Assembly: GCF_000757485.1 (NCBI RefSeq)
Contig: NZ_JPYO01000045.1
Location: 444,121 to 508,120 of the forward strand
Direction of reading: 5' to 3'
Origin: Achromobacter sp. RTa
GTDB lineage: Bacteria > Pseudomonadota > Gammaproteobacteria > Burkholderiales > Burkholderiaceae_B
DNA: 64,000 nt
Shown: positions 16,821 to 25,151 of the stretch, one piece after another
Numbering within the stretch: the first letter of the stretch is position 1
Layout: every line of letters begins with the position of its first letter
The notes under the pieces: model-generated
The model's database searches: none
What the model was told of the DNA's origin: nothing
What the model saw: only the letters and a program-made list of their open reading frames with translations
Made by a program: the position numbers and the translations under genes

Positions 16821-17741
16821 ATGTCCCTGCGCATTTCTTCCACGCTGGCCCAGCCGGCCGGCAGCCCTCGTCCCGGCTGGCTGCGCCATGCCTTGCCGCA
16901 AGAGCTGGGCGCATGCCATGCGGACCGGCTGGAACTGGACGATGGCCTGGCGCTGGTGCATTCGCGCTACGCGCCGGCGCGCGACCTGATCGAGGAGAAC
17001 GCGGCCGGCCACGGCGCGCGCACGCTGGTCATCACTCTGGCCATGGAGGGCGTGTCGGCCTATCAGGGGGCGGATGGCTCGGCGCTGGACTTCCGCGGCG
17101 GCTACACCACGGTCACGGCGTTTCAGCGCAGCAAGGGAGAACGCCGCTACCTGGGCGGCGCCGCCATATCGCAATTGAGGCTGTTGGTAGGCGAAGGAGT
17201 ATTGCGCCGATACGCGGGCGAGGAGCGCGCCGAGGCCCTATTGGGCGAAGGTCGGCTGCGCTGCCTGGCGCATATCCGCACCAGCCCCGAAACGGCCGCG
17301 GCGGCGGCCGCGCTGGCCTCGGGCGCAGACCCGCTGGAGGCCCATATCCGCGCGTTGACGCTGCTATCGCGCCAACTGCGCGGCCTTGCTCCGGCGCCCG
17401 CGCTGGGCGGGCTCAGCCAGGCCGACATCGTGCGCGTGGAAGCGGCGCGCGCCCTCATGAGCGAGCAGATGGACCGCGACCTCACCGTGCAGTATCTCTG
17501 CATTGCCGTGGGGCTGAACGAATTCAAGCTGAAGGAAGGTTTCCGCAAGCTGTACGGCAGCAGCCCGCATCGGCTGCTGACCGCGTTGCGCATGCAGCGA
17601 GCCTGGGAGCTGCTGGAAACCGGCTGCCAGGTGGCGCAGGCCGCCTACCGCGTCGGCTACCGCCATCCGGCCAATTTCAGCGCGGCCTTCACGCGCTTTC
17701 ACGGCCGCGCGCCCAAGTCCGTGTTCGGCAAGCGCCGCTGA
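16821..17741 (+). CDS. AraC family regulator, PchR/YbtA/AlcR-like
   Basis: This 306-residue activator has a poorly conserved N-terminal sensing region (for example LVITLAMEGVSAYQGADGSA) and a C-terminal double helix-turn-helix. The DNA-binding part reads LTVQYLCIAVGLNEFKLKEG followed by FRKLYGSSPHRLLTALRMQR and AAYRVGYRHPANFSAAFTRF. The first helix with LNEFKLKEGFRKLYG is characteristic of siderophore-responsive members such as PchR, YbtA and AlcR, which bind the ferric siderophore itself. It is divergent from the TonB receptor operon, with a Fur-like box between, so it should activate uptake when the cognate siderophore is present and iron is low. Confidence 0.88.
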   Translation: MSLRISSTLAQPAGSPRPGWLRHALPQELGACHADRLELDDGLALVHSRYAPARDLIEENAAGHGARTLVITLAMEGVSAYQGADGSALDFRGGYTTVTAFQRSKGERRYLGGAAISQLRLLVGEGVLRRYAGEERAEALLGEGRLRCLAHIRTSPETAAAAAALASGADPLEAHIRALTLLSRQLRGLAPAPALGGLSQADIVRVEAARALMSEQMDRDLTVQYLCIAVGLNEFKLKEGFRKLYGSSPHRLLTALRMQRAWELLETGCQVAQAAYRVGYRHPANFSAAFTRFHGRAPKSVFGKRR

Positions 17742-17778
17742 GTTAGCGGTCGGCGGCGGCGCGCGTCCCCGCGGCTTG

Positions 17779-19215
17779 CTACGGCGTATCCGCCTGCACC
17801 GGCAAATCGCGGTTGCGAGAGCGCAGCAGCATCGCGCTCAATGCCGCAGCCAGCGCCGCGATCAGCGCGCCCGCCAGAAACGTCATCTGGTATCCGCCGT
17901 TGAGCGCCGCCGTGGGCGCGGCGCCCGCCTGCGCGAGAGCGGCGCTGCGGGCCGCGGCCAGGCTGGCCAGCACGGCCAGCCCCAGCGAGCCGCCCATCAT
18001 GAAGGCGGTGTTCACCACCCCGGAGGCCAGGCCCGACTGGCTGGGTTCCACGTCGCTCATCGCCGCCAGCAGCATGGGGTTGAAGGCCACGCCCGCGCCC
18101 AGGCCGAGCAGCAGCATGCCCGGCAGCACGTCCACGGCGAAGCTGCCGTCGACGGGCGCGCGCGAGAACAGCGCCAACCCCAGCGCGGCCATGAACAGGC
18201 CCGTGGCGAGCGGCGCGCGTATGCCGAAGCGCATTACCAGCTTGGCCGACAGGCCCAGCGAGAACGCCGCCATGATGAGGTTGGCCGGCAGGAAGGCAAG
18301 GCCGACTTCCATGGGGCTGTAGCCCAGCACCAGCTGCATGTATAGCGCCGACACGAAGAACCACGCGAACATGGCGGCGGCCCACAGCACGCCGACGATG
18401 TTGGCGGTGGCCACGTTGCGCAGGCGGAACAGTCCCAGCGGCATGAGCGGCGATTCCACCCGCGCTTCGATGACGAGGAACAGCGCCATCAGCGCGGCGG
18501 CCGCGCCCAGCAGCGTCAGCGATTGCGCGGAGGTCCAGCCGGCCTCGTTGCCGTTGACCACGGCGTACACCGCCAGCATGAGCGAGGCGGTGACCGCGAA
18601 CGCGCCGGCCACGTCCAGCCGGGCGCCGCCCGCGGCGGGAGCGGCGGCGGGGATCAGGCGCAGGCACAGCGCATAGACCAGCACGCCGATAGGCAGGTTG
18701 ACCAGGAAGATCCAGTGCCACGACAGCGCGCTGGTCAGCAGGCCGCCCAGCAGCACGCCGATGCTGCCGCCGCCCGCGCAGACGAAGCCGTACACGCCCA
18801 TGGCGCGCGCCCGCTCGCCGGTCTCGGTGAAGAGATTCATGATGAGCGACAGCGACACAGCCGACACCACCGCGCCGCCCAGCCCCTGGGCCGCGCGCGC
18901 GCCGATCAGCAGGGCCTGCCCCTGCGCCAGCCCACAGGCCAGAGAGGCCAGCGTGAAAAGCGTCAGCCCCGCCAGGAACATGCGGCGGTGGCCGAACAGG
19001 TCGCCCAGCCGTCCGCCCAGCAGCAGGAAGCCGCCGAAGGTCAGCATATAGGCGTTGACCACCCATACCAGCGAGGTCTCGGTGAAATGCAGGTCCTGGC
19101 GGATCGAGGGGAGGGCGACGTTCACGATCGTGGTGTCCAGCACGATCATCAACACGCCCAGGCAGAGCACCAGCAGCGCCCACCATCGTTGCTTGCCGTG
19201 GATTCCATGCGTCAT
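17779..19215 (-). CDS. MFS multidrug efflux protein, DHA2 (EmrB/QacA) family
   Basis: This 478-residue protein has about 14 membrane helices. The first helix contains VLDTTIVNVALPSIRQDLHF, the DHA2 signature. Motif A is LGGRLGDLFGHRRMFLAG and motif C-like GGSIGVLLGGLLTSALSWHW follows. It exports hydrophobic drugs or metabolites by proton antiport. An AAGGAA precedes the ATG. It is 43 bp downstream of a VOC protein gene on the same strand, and the two are probably one operon. No membrane-fusion partner (EmrA-like) is nearby. Confidence 0.9.
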   Translation of the reverse strand: MTHGIHGKQRWWALLVLCLGVLMIVLDTTIVNVALPSIRQDLHFTETSLVWVVNAYMLTFGGFLLLGGRLGDLFGHRRMFLAGLTLFTLASLACGLAQGQALLIGARAAQGLGGAVVSAVSLSLIMNLFTETGERARAMGVYGFVCAGGGSIGVLLGGLLTSALSWHWIFLVNLPIGVLVYALCLRLIPAAAPAAGGARLDVAGAFAVTASLMLAVYAVVNGNEAGWTSAQSLTLLGAAAALMALFLVIEARVESPLMPLGLFRLRNVATANIVGVLWAAAMFAWFFVSALYMQLVLGYSPMEVGLAFLPANLIMAAFSLGLSAKLVMRFGIRAPLATGLFMAALGLALFSRAPVDGSFAVDVLPGMLLLGLGAGVAFNPMLLAAMSDVEPSQSGLASGVVNTAFMMGGSLGLAVLASLAAARSAALAQAGAAPTAALNGGYQMTFLAGALIAALAAALSAMLLRSRNRDLPVQADTP

Positions 19216-19258
19216 CGGGTATGGGTTCCTTGTTTTCGTGGTTTCGGATGGCTGGCGG

Positions 19259-19687
19259 TCAGTGGGTCAGGCGCCCGCCGCTGACCATCCAGCGCGTGCC
19301 GTAGCGGTCGATCAGCGATCCATAGGCTTCGGCCCAGAACGTTTTCTGCAGCGGCATGGTGATGCTGCCGCCTTCCGCCAGCATGTCGAAAACGCGCTGC
19401 GCGTCCGACACCGTGGGGTAGGCCAGCGACAGCGCCACGCCCTGCTTGCCGGGATAGGGATGCCCGGCGGTGGCGTCGCTGCCCATCAGCATCTGTTCGT
19501 CCAGGCCCAGCCGGGCATGCATGATGCGCTCGGAGTCCTCGGCGGACAGGGACGGCATGGCGGCGTCGGGCGGGGCGTCCGCGTAGCGGACCAGCGCCTC
19601 CAGCCGCCCGCCCAGCACGCGTTCGTAGAAGCGCATGGCCTCGGCGCAATTGCCGTCGAAGCTGAGGTAGGCGGATAGTTGGGGCAT
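19259..19687 (-). CDS. VOC superfamily protein (PhnB / glyoxalase-like)
   Basis: This 142-residue protein begins MPQLSAYLSFDGNCAEAMRF followed by YERVLGGRLEALVRYAD, and ends FWAEAYGSLIDRYGTRWMVS. This is the PhnB-like branch of the vicinal-oxygen-chelate fold, often annotated 3-demethylubiquinone methyltransferase-like. The function of this branch is mostly unknown; some members bind antibiotics or small metabolites. An AGGAGA ribosome site precedes the start. It precedes a drug efflux gene on the same strand, which weakly supports a resistance role. Confidence 0.88.
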   Translation of the reverse strand: MPQLSAYLSFDGNCAEAMRFYERVLGGRLEALVRYADAPPDAAMPSLSAEDSERIMHARLGLDEQMLMGSDATAGHPYPGKQGVALSLAYPTVSDAQRVFDMLAEGGSITMPLQKTFWAEAYGSLIDRYGTRWMVSGGRLTH

Positions 19688-19780
19688 GATGTCTCCTGAA
19701 GATTGGACGAAAGCGGCGCCAAGCGCGCGGCCGCCGTTTTATGATGGAGGCCCGACCCACGATACCCAAGGAGCCAGGCC

Positions 19781-20125
19781 ATGCAAAAAGGAAGTTGCCA
19801 CTGTGGACGCATCGCATTCGAGGTCGACGGCGACGTGTCACAGGCCCTGGAATGCAATTGCTCGCACTGCAGCCGCAAGGGCTATCTGCTGTGGTTCGTG
19901 CCGCGGACGGACCTGCGCATCACCTCGTCCACGGACAGCCTGTCGACCTACAAATTCAACAAGCACGTGATCTCGCACCAATTCTGCGCCGAGTGCGGCT
20001 GCGCGCCCTTCGCGTTCGGCACAAGCCCCAAGGGCGAGGAAACGGCGGCGGTGAACGTGCGCTGCCTGGAAACGGTGGACCTGAACGCGCTGACCCGCAT
20101 TCCGTACGACGGCCGCAGCGCCTAG
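19781..20125 (+). CDS. GFA-domain zinc protein (CENP-V/GFA fold)
   Basis: This 114-residue protein has the zinc-ligand pattern of the glutathione-dependent formaldehyde-activating enzyme fold: GSCHCGRIAFEVDGD (Cys6, Cys8), NCSHCSRKG (Cys26 and Cys29 region) and HQFCAECGCAPFAFG. Despite the name, most family members have no proven formaldehyde activity. It is divergent from the VOC/efflux pair, with AAGGAG before the ATG. Nothing in the context identifies a substrate. Confidence 0.88.
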   Translation: MQKGSCHCGRIAFEVDGDVSQALECNCSHCSRKGYLLWFVPRTDLRITSSTDSLSTYKFNKHVISHQFCAECGCAPFAFGTSPKGEETAAVNVRCLETVDLNALTRIPYDGRSA

Positions 20126-20183
20126 GGCCTGCCGACGCCACGCGCTATTCTCGCATCCGGGCGGCCGTCCGGGAAACCTCTTA

Positions 20184-20213
20184 TTGTTCGGGGCGCCGAG
20201 GCATCCCTATTAT
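20184..20213 (+). promoter_or_regulatory. Predicted sigma-70 promoter of the amidase operon
   Basis: TTGTTC (20184-20189) and TATTAT (20208-20213) are separated by 18 bp. Initiation near 20220 would give a leader of roughly 158 nt that begins directly with the first hairpin and contains an intrinsic terminator. Confidence 0.5.
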
Positions 20214-20221
20214 TCGTCCAC

Positions 20222-20306
20222 GATCAGCATTGATCCTTGCGCGGCGCGTTCCGCGCCCCTGCCGCACCCTGCAGCAATAATTGCTGCCTGAACACTTCGT
20301 CTGGCT
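20222..20306 (+). promoter_or_regulatory. Structured leader RNA upstream of the amidase gene (putative AmiR/ANTAR target)
   Basis: Successive hairpins can be drawn: GATCA-GCAT-TGATC (20222-20235), GGCGCG-TTC-CGCGCC (20243-20257), GCAGCAA-TAA-TTGCTGC (20271-20287), and GGCT-ATAAC-AGCC (20303-20315). The last one uses the same bases as the 5' arm of the terminator that follows, so the two are mutually exclusive, as expected of an antiterminator. The operon's last gene encodes an ANTAR protein. The canonical ANTAR hexaloop (A first, G fourth) is not obvious. Confidence 0.5.
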
Positions 20307-20311
20307 ATAAC

Positions 20312-20351
20312 AGCCCCCGACTTGCACGCACTGCGTGGTCGGGGGCTTTTT
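20312..20351 (+). terminator. Intrinsic terminator in the leader (attenuator) of the amidase operon
   Basis: AGCCCCCGAC (20312-20321) pairs with GTCGGGGGCT (20338-20347), with an inner CACGC/GCGTG pairing, and is followed by TTTTTCG. It lies only 26 bp before the amidase start codon, a position that makes sense for attenuation and not for ending an upstream gene 190 bp away. Confidence 0.8.
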
Positions 20352-20377
20352 CGTTTGTTTTCCGCGAAGGAGACCGC

Positions 20378-21262
20378 ATGCAACCGTTAGATCCGCAACC
20401 CGCGCCCGCGATCGGCGTGGCCAGCATCCAGATGGCCCCGGCAATCGGCGAGGTCGCCGCCAACGTGGCGCGTTCCATCGAGCTGGCGGAGGAGGCCGCG
20501 GCGCGCGGCGCGCGCCTGGTGGTGCTGCCCGAACTGGCCAACACCGGCTACATGTTCGAAAGCCGCGAGGAAGCCTACGCCCTGGCCGAGCCCGTGCCGG
20601 AGGGCCCGTCCTCGCGGGCCTGGATCGAGCTGGCCGGACGCCTGGGCATCTACCTGGTGGCGGGGATCGCCGAGCGCTGCGGCGACCGCCTCTACAACTC
20701 GGCGCTGGTCGCCGGCCCGCAGGGCTATATCGGCACCTACCGCAAGCTGCATCTGTGGGGCGACGAGAATCTGTATTTCGAGGCGGGCGACCTGGGCCTG
20801 CCCGTGTTCCATACCGAGCTGGGCCGGCTGGGCGTGGCGATCTGCTACGACGGCTGGTTCCCCGAGGTCTACCGCTTGCTGGCGCTGCGCGGCGCGGACC
20901 TGGTCGCGGTGCCGACCAACTGGGTGCCCATGCCCGGCCAGACGCCCGACGGCCCGGCCATGGCGCACGCGCTGGCGATCGCGGGCGCGCACAGCAACGG
21001 CCTGACGGTGGTGTGCGCCGACCGGGTGGGCGTCGAGCGCGGCCAGCCCTTCGTGGGCCGCAGCTTGATCGTGGGATCGCAGGGCTGGACCGCGGCCGGT
21101 CCGGCCAGCGCCGACCGCGAGGAGATCCTGCTCGCCGCGGTGGACCTGAAAGCCGCGCGCCGCGGGCGGCAGCTGAACGCGTTCAATCACGTGCTGCGCG
21201 ACCGGCGCCGCGACGTCTACGACGAGCGGCTGGGCGTGGCGGACGCGCCGTCCCAGCGATGA
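20378..21262 (+). CDS. Carbon-nitrogen hydrolase (nitrilase superfamily amidase)
   Basis: This 294-residue cytoplasmic enzyme has the Glu-Lys-Cys triad of the nitrilase superfamily: Glu52 in VVLPELANTGYMF, Lys123 in TYRKLHLWGDE and Cys156 in GVAICYDGWFPEVYR. These enzymes hydrolyse amides, nitriles or N-carbamoyl groups through a cysteine acyl intermediate. The ATG at 20378 has GAAGGAGA just upstream; the frame is open earlier, but that part overlaps the terminator. It is the first gene of an operon with an ABC transporter and AmiC/AmiR-like regulators, which argues for hydrolysis of a small amide imported by that transporter. Cys-Tyr-Asp at the nucleophile fits amidases of the YafV/formamidase-like branches rather than true nitrilases. 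Confidence 0.88.
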   Translation: MQPLDPQPAPAIGVASIQMAPAIGEVAANVARSIELAEEAAARGARLVVLPELANTGYMFESREEAYALAEPVPEGPSSRAWIELAGRLGIYLVAGIAERCGDRLYNSALVAGPQGYIGTYRKLHLWGDENLYFEAGDLGLPVFHTELGRLGVAICYDGWFPEVYRLLALRGADLVAVPTNWVPMPGQTPDGPAMAHALAIAGAHSNGLTVVCADRVGVERGQPFVGRSLIVGSQGWTAAGPASADREEILLAAVDLKAARRGRQLNAFNHVLRDRRRDVYDERLGVADAPSQR

Positions 21263-21297
21263 ACAACGGCGGATAGCCGACCCCCAAGGAGAAACCC

Positions 21298-22464
21298 ATG
21301 AAATTCCCGTCTTGCAGGATCCTTGCCCGATTGTCCTTCGCGGCGCTGTTGTCTGGCGCCGCCGGCGTCCATGCCGCGGAGCCTTTGCGGATCGGCGTGC
21401 CGGTCGGCCTGTCGGGCGCCAACAGCGTGGTGGCGCCCGGCGTGGTGCAGGCCTCGCAGCTGGCCGCCGACGAAATCAACGCGGCCGGCGGCATCCTGGG
21501 CCGCCGGATCGAACTGGAGATCGCCGACGACGCCTCCGGCGCGGTCGGCGCGCAGAAGGCCTACGACACCCTGGTGTTCCAGAAGAAGGTGGACGCCGTC
21601 ATCGCCATGGAGACCAGCGCGGCGCGCAACGCGGCGCTGCCCATCATCGCGCGCGGCAAGGTCCCGTACATCTACACCTCTTTCTATGAAGGCCGCTCGT
21701 GCAACCGCTGGATGCACGTGAGCGGCTGGGTGCCCGAGCAGCAGGTCGCGCCGGTGGTGGACCACTTCATGAAGACGCGCCAGGCCAAGACCTTCTTCCT
21801 GATCGGCAGCGACTACGCGTTCGGCCGGGGCATGCTGAAGTTCACGCGGGAATACATCGAGAAGCAGGGCGGCAAGGTGGTGGGCGAGGAATACTTGCCC
21901 ATCGACGGATCGGACTGGACCGCCGTCGTTTCCAAGGTGCGCTCGGCGCAGCCCGATGCGCTGATCAGCTCCACGGCGGGCGGCAGCCCCAACGTCAGCC
22001 TGGCCAAGCAGATCCAGGCCGCCGGCCTGACCATGCCCTACGGCAACCTGGCCATCGACGAGGGCACGGCCAAGACCATGGGCGATACCGCGGCGGGCAT
22101 GTACATGTCGTCGTCCTATCTGACCAGCATCGATACGCCGCAGAACCGCAAGTTCCTGGATGGCTTGAAGACGAAGTTCGGCGGCCAGGCCAAGACGGCC
22201 AACGAATTCTCGGCCGCCCAGTACGAAGGGTTCTTCCTGTACAAGGCCGCGGTCGAGAAGGCCGGCGGCACCGACCCCGCGAAGGTGGTGCAGGCGCTGA
22301 GCGAGGTGCAGGTGGACGGCCCGCGAGGCCCGGTGCGGATGGACCGCCAGCGGCACGCGGCCCTGACCATGCGCCTGGGCCAGGTGCAGCAGGACGGGTC
22401 CATCCGCATCCTGCAGTCTTTCGACAAGGTGGACCCGGGCGCGCAGTGCCCCGGCCTGAAGTAG
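21298..22464 (+). CDS. ABC transporter substrate-binding protein, HAAT family (Peripla_BP_6)
   Basis: This is a 388-residue periplasmic receptor with a signal peptide ending near AGVHAAEP. The branched-chain amino acid/urea receptor pattern is clear: RIGVPVGLSGANSVVAPGV, ADEINAAGGILGRRIELEI, VDAVIAMETSAARNAALPII and FFLIGSDYAFGRGMLKFTRE. It probably binds an amide or urea-like compound, because it resembles the AmiC sensor encoded later in the same operon; both carry YEG and IGSDY/VGADY motifs. AAGGAG precedes the start, 36 bp after the amidase stop. A GC hairpin separates it from the permease gene. Confidence 0.9.
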   Translation: MKFPSCRILARLSFAALLSGAAGVHAAEPLRIGVPVGLSGANSVVAPGVVQASQLAADEINAAGGILGRRIELEIADDASGAVGAQKAYDTLVFQKKVDAVIAMETSAARNAALPIIARGKVPYIYTSFYEGRSCNRWMHVSGWVPEQQVAPVVDHFMKTRQAKTFFLIGSDYAFGRGMLKFTREYIEKQGGKVVGEEYLPIDGSDWTAVVSKVRSAQPDALISSTAGGSPNVSLAKQIQAAGLTMPYGNLAIDEGTAKTMGDTAAGMYMSSSYLTSIDTPQNRKFLDGLKTKFGGQAKTANEFSAAQYEGFFLYKAAVEKAGGTDPAKVVQALSEVQVDGPRGPVRMDRQRHAALTMRLGQVQQDGSIRILQSFDKVDPGAQCPGLK

Positions 22465-22473
22465 CGTTTGCGC

Positions 22474-22494
22474 GCCGCCCGCTTGGCGGGCGGC
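22474..22494 (+). other. Intercistronic hairpin between receptor and permease genes
   Basis: GCCGCCCGC, loop TTG, GCGGGCGGC is a perfect 9-bp stem with no T-tract. In this position it could protect the receptor mRNA from 3' decay and raise receptor over permease levels. Confidence 0.5.
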
Positions 22495-22507
22495 AAAGGA
22501 GACCCCG

Positions 22508-23341
22508 ATGGGATTGCTGCTGGACATCCTGAGCACCGCGGCCATGCTGTTCATCGTGACGGCCGGGCTGATGATCATCTTCGGCGTCATGAAGATCGTC
22601 AATTTCGCGCACGGCGCCATCATCACGCTGGGCAGCTACGCCAGCCTGGTCGTGACGCAACTGGGCCTGAATCCATGGCTGGCGCTGCCCCTCGCGCTGG
22701 CCGTGGGCGCCGCGGTGGGCGTGGGCGTGGAGCGGCTGATCGTGAGGCCGCTGTACAAGCGGCCGCTGGACGCCATCCTGGCCACCTGGGGCCTGGGCAT
22801 CGTGATCGGGCAGCTGATCACCATGGCCTTCGGCCGCGAGGTGCAGTTCGCCGATGCGCCGGTCAAGGGCGCGGTGGCGTTCCTGGGCACCGACTACTCG
22901 GCCTACCGGCTGCTGCTGATTCCCGCGGCGCTGCTGGTGTACGGGGCCACGCTGCTGCTGCTCAACGGCACGCGCTTCGGCGTGAGGACGCGGGCGGTGA
23001 TCATGAACGAGAACCTGGCGCGCGGCCTGGGCATCAACGCCGAGCGCATCCGCTTCATCACCTTCGGCCTGGGCGCCGGCCTGGGGGCGCTGGCCGGCGC
23101 GCTGATCACGCCGCTGTCCAGCGTGGACCCGAACATGGGGCTGACCTGGCTGATCAGCGCCTTCATGCTGGTCATGGTTTCGGGCCATTCCATCACCGCG
23201 CTGCTGCTGACCTGCCTGGTCTACGGCGCCTGCCAGGTGCTGGTCAGCGTGCTCGTCAGCCCCATCCTGGGAGGCGTCACCATCGCCGTGCTCGCGGCGC
23301 TGACGCTGCGCCTGCGTCCGCAAGGATTCGCTCATGACTGA
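22508..23341 (+). CDS. ABC transporter permease, LivH/UrtB type
   Basis: This is a 277-residue inner-membrane permease of the branched-chain amino acid type. Motifs include MLFIVTAGLMIIFGVMKIVN, FAHGAIITLGSYASLVVTQL and the EAA-like loop region NENLARGLGINAERIRFITF with GLGAGLGALAGALITPLSSV. It pairs with the LivM-like half encoded next to form the membrane channel. AAAGGAGA precedes the ATG. Its stop overlaps the start of the next gene by 8 bp, indicating coupled translation. Confidence 0.92.
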   Translation: MGLLLDILSTAAMLFIVTAGLMIIFGVMKIVNFAHGAIITLGSYASLVVTQLGLNPWLALPLALAVGAAVGVGVERLIVRPLYKRPLDAILATWGLGIVIGQLITMAFGREVQFADAPVKGAVAFLGTDYSAYRLLLIPAALLVYGATLLLLNGTRFGVRTRAVIMNENLARGLGINAERIRFITFGLGAGLGALAGALITPLSSVDPNMGLTWLISAFMLVMVSGHSITALLLTCLVYGACQVLVSVLVSPILGGVTIAVLAALTLRLRPQGFAHD

Positions 23342-25151
23342 TACTCTGCTTGCCCGGCCCGCCCCCCAGGCCGCCGCGGTGGCGCGCCGGGCCTCGCGCT
23401 CGCGCGACCTGCTGTGGCTGTCCGGCCTGTGCCTGGCCCTGACCGTCGCCGGCCCCTGGCTGTTCGACACCTACCTGCTCAACGTGCTGATCAAGGCGCT
23501 GTTCTTCGCGGTGGCCGCCGTGACGGTGGACATACTGTGGGGCTATACCGGCTACCTGACCTTCGGGCAGTCGGCATTCTTCGGCGTGGGCGCGTACGCG
23601 GCGGGCCTGGCGTTCACGCATTACGGCTTCTCGCCGGCCACGGCGGGGCTGGCCGCGCTGGCGGCGGCGGGGGTGGCCGCCGTGCTGGCGCTGGTCACCG
23701 GCTGGCTGTCGTTCTACCGGGGCGCCTCGCCGTTCTTCGCCACGGTGATCTCGCTGGTGCTGCCCATCGTGCTGACCCAATCGGTGTTGTCGGGCGGCAC
23801 CTGGACGGGCTCGTCCTCGGGGCTGACGGGCTACGAGACCTTCGACCTGTCCCTGGAGGCCTGGTACGTGATCGCGGCGGGCGGGCTGTCGGCCGTGTCG
23901 CTGCTGGCCTGGGTGGCCGCGCGCAGCGACGGCGGCCGCATCCTGGTGGCGCTGCGCGACAACGAGGCGCGCTGCAGCTACCTGGGCCTGAACATCGCCC
24001 GCTGGCGCATCCTGTTGCTGGCGGTCTGCGGCGTCATCGCCAGCCTGGCGGGCTTCGGCTACGGAGCCTTCAGCGGAGTCGTGGCTCCGGAGCTGACGGG
24101 TTTCGTCTTTGGCACGGAACTCATCATCTGGGTGGCGCTGGGCGGGCGCGGCACCATCTGGGGCCCGGTGCTGGGCGCCATCCTCATCAATGTGGCGGGG
24201 TCGTACCTGAGCGGCAATATGCCGTTCGTGTGGCAGTTGCTGCTGGGCGTCACCTTCATCGTCGTGATCCTGCTGCTGCCGCGCGGCCTGCTGCCGCTGC
24301 TGCTGGCGCCATGGCGGCGGTGCCAGGCCGCGGCGCCCGTGCCCGCGCTGACGGAACGGGCAGGGCAGGGCCCCGCGCCCGGCGCCGGGCAGGCGGCGCT
24401 GCAACTGGCGGGCGTGGCCAAGCGCTTCGGCAGCCTGAAGGTGCTGGAAGGCATAGACCTGCAGGCCCGCGGCGGCGAACTGGTGGGCCTGATCGGGCCG
24501 AACGGCGCGGGCAAGACCACGTTGATGCGCTGCATCGCCGACGGCGCCGAGCGCTCCGATGGCCGGGTCGAACTGTGCGGTCATGCCGTGCGCCGCGACG
24601 ATCCGGCGCGCTGCGTGCGCTACGGCCTGGGGCGCAAGTTCCAGAACGCCAACGTCTTCGACACCATGACCGTGGCGGAAAGCCTGCGCATCGCCACCAC
24701 GCTGCGCGAACGGCCGTCCTGGCGGCGCCGGGCGCCCGCGCTGGCGCTGCCGTCCTACGCGCTGGAGGTGCTGCGCATGACCGGGCTGGACCAGCGGCTG
24801 GACAGTGTGGCCCGCGACCTGTCCCACGGCCAGCAGCAGGCCCTGGAGCTGGCCATGGTGCTGGCGCTGGAGCCGCGCGTCATCCTGCTGGACGAGCCCA
24901 CGGCCGGCCTGAGCAAGTCCGAGCGCACGCAGATCGGCGTCGTGCTGTCGTCGCTGGCCCATCGCCACGGCCTGTGCTGCCTGCTGGTGGAGCACGACCT
25001 GGATTTCGTCGCCGAGGTCGCCACCCGCATCGTCGTGCTGCACCAAGGACGCATCGTGATGGACGGCAGTTTCCGCGAGGTGACGGAATCGGAGTTGGTG
25101 CGGACCATCTATGCGGGCGGCGCGCCGTCCGCGCAAGGAGCGGAACAATGA
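23334..25151 (+). CDS. Fused ABC permease (LivM/UrtC type) and ATPase (LivG type)
   Basis: This 605-residue protein joins two normally separate subunits. Residues about 20-325 are a LivM-like permease (VTVDILWGYTGYLTFGQSAF, ALRDNEARCSYLGLNIARWR, ALGGRGTIWGPVLGAILINV). Residues about 360-605 are a LivG-like ATPase with Walker A at LIGPNGAGKTTLMR, signature LSHGQQQALELAMVLALEP, Walker B VILLDEPTAGLS and the switch His in LLVEHDLDFV. The linker (ALTERAGQGPAPGAGQAALQ) is Ala/Gly/Pro-rich. Its stop overlaps the next ATG as ATGA. Such fusions are known in Betaproteobacteria and imply one copy of this ATPase per permease half. Confidence 0.9.
   Translation: MTDTLLARPAPQAAAVARRASRSRDLLWLSGLCLALTVAGPWLFDTYLLNVLIKALFFAVAAVTVDILWGYTGYLTFGQSAFFGVGAYAAGLAFTHYGFSPATAGLAALAAAGVAAVLALVTGWLSFYRGASPFFATVISLVLPIVLTQSVLSGGTWTGSSSGLTGYETFDLSLEAWYVIAAGGLSAVSLLAWVAARSDGGRILVALRDNEARCSYLGLNIARWRILLLAVCGVIASLAGFGYGAFSGVVAPELTGFVFGTELIIWVALGGRGTIWGPVLGAILINVAGSYLSGNMPFVWQLLLGVTFIVVILLLPRGLLPLLLAPWRRCQAAAPVPALTERAGQGPAPGAGQAALQLAGVAKRFGSLKVLEGIDLQARGGELVGLIGPNGAGKTTLMRCIADGAERSDGRVELCGHAVRRDDPARCVRYGLGRKFQNANVFDTMTVAESLRIATTLRERPSWRRRAPALALPSYALEVLRMTGLDQRLDSVARDLSHGQQQALELAMVLALEPRVILLDEPTAGLSKSERTQIGVVLSSLAHRHGLCCLLVEHDLDFVAEVATRIVVLHQGRIVMDGSFREVTESELVRTIYAGGAPSAQGAEQ

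Noticed and set aside
12405-17741. Siderophore biosynthesis cluster
   Set aside because: No NRPS, NIS synthetase, salicylate synthase or lysine/ornithine monooxygenase is encoded in the window; only uptake, regulation and one methyltransferase are present.
13820-17746. A 1308-codon open frame on the plus strand
   Set aside because: It is antisense to the methyltransferase and TonB receptor and in another frame of the AraC gene. Its Arg/Gln/His/Ala-rich translation is typical of GC-skewed shadow frames and shows no family motif.
20312-20351. Terminator as the simple 3' end of the GFA gene
   Set aside because: It is about 190 bp past that stop, follows a plausible promoter, and directly precedes the amidase ribosome site, so attenuation fits better.
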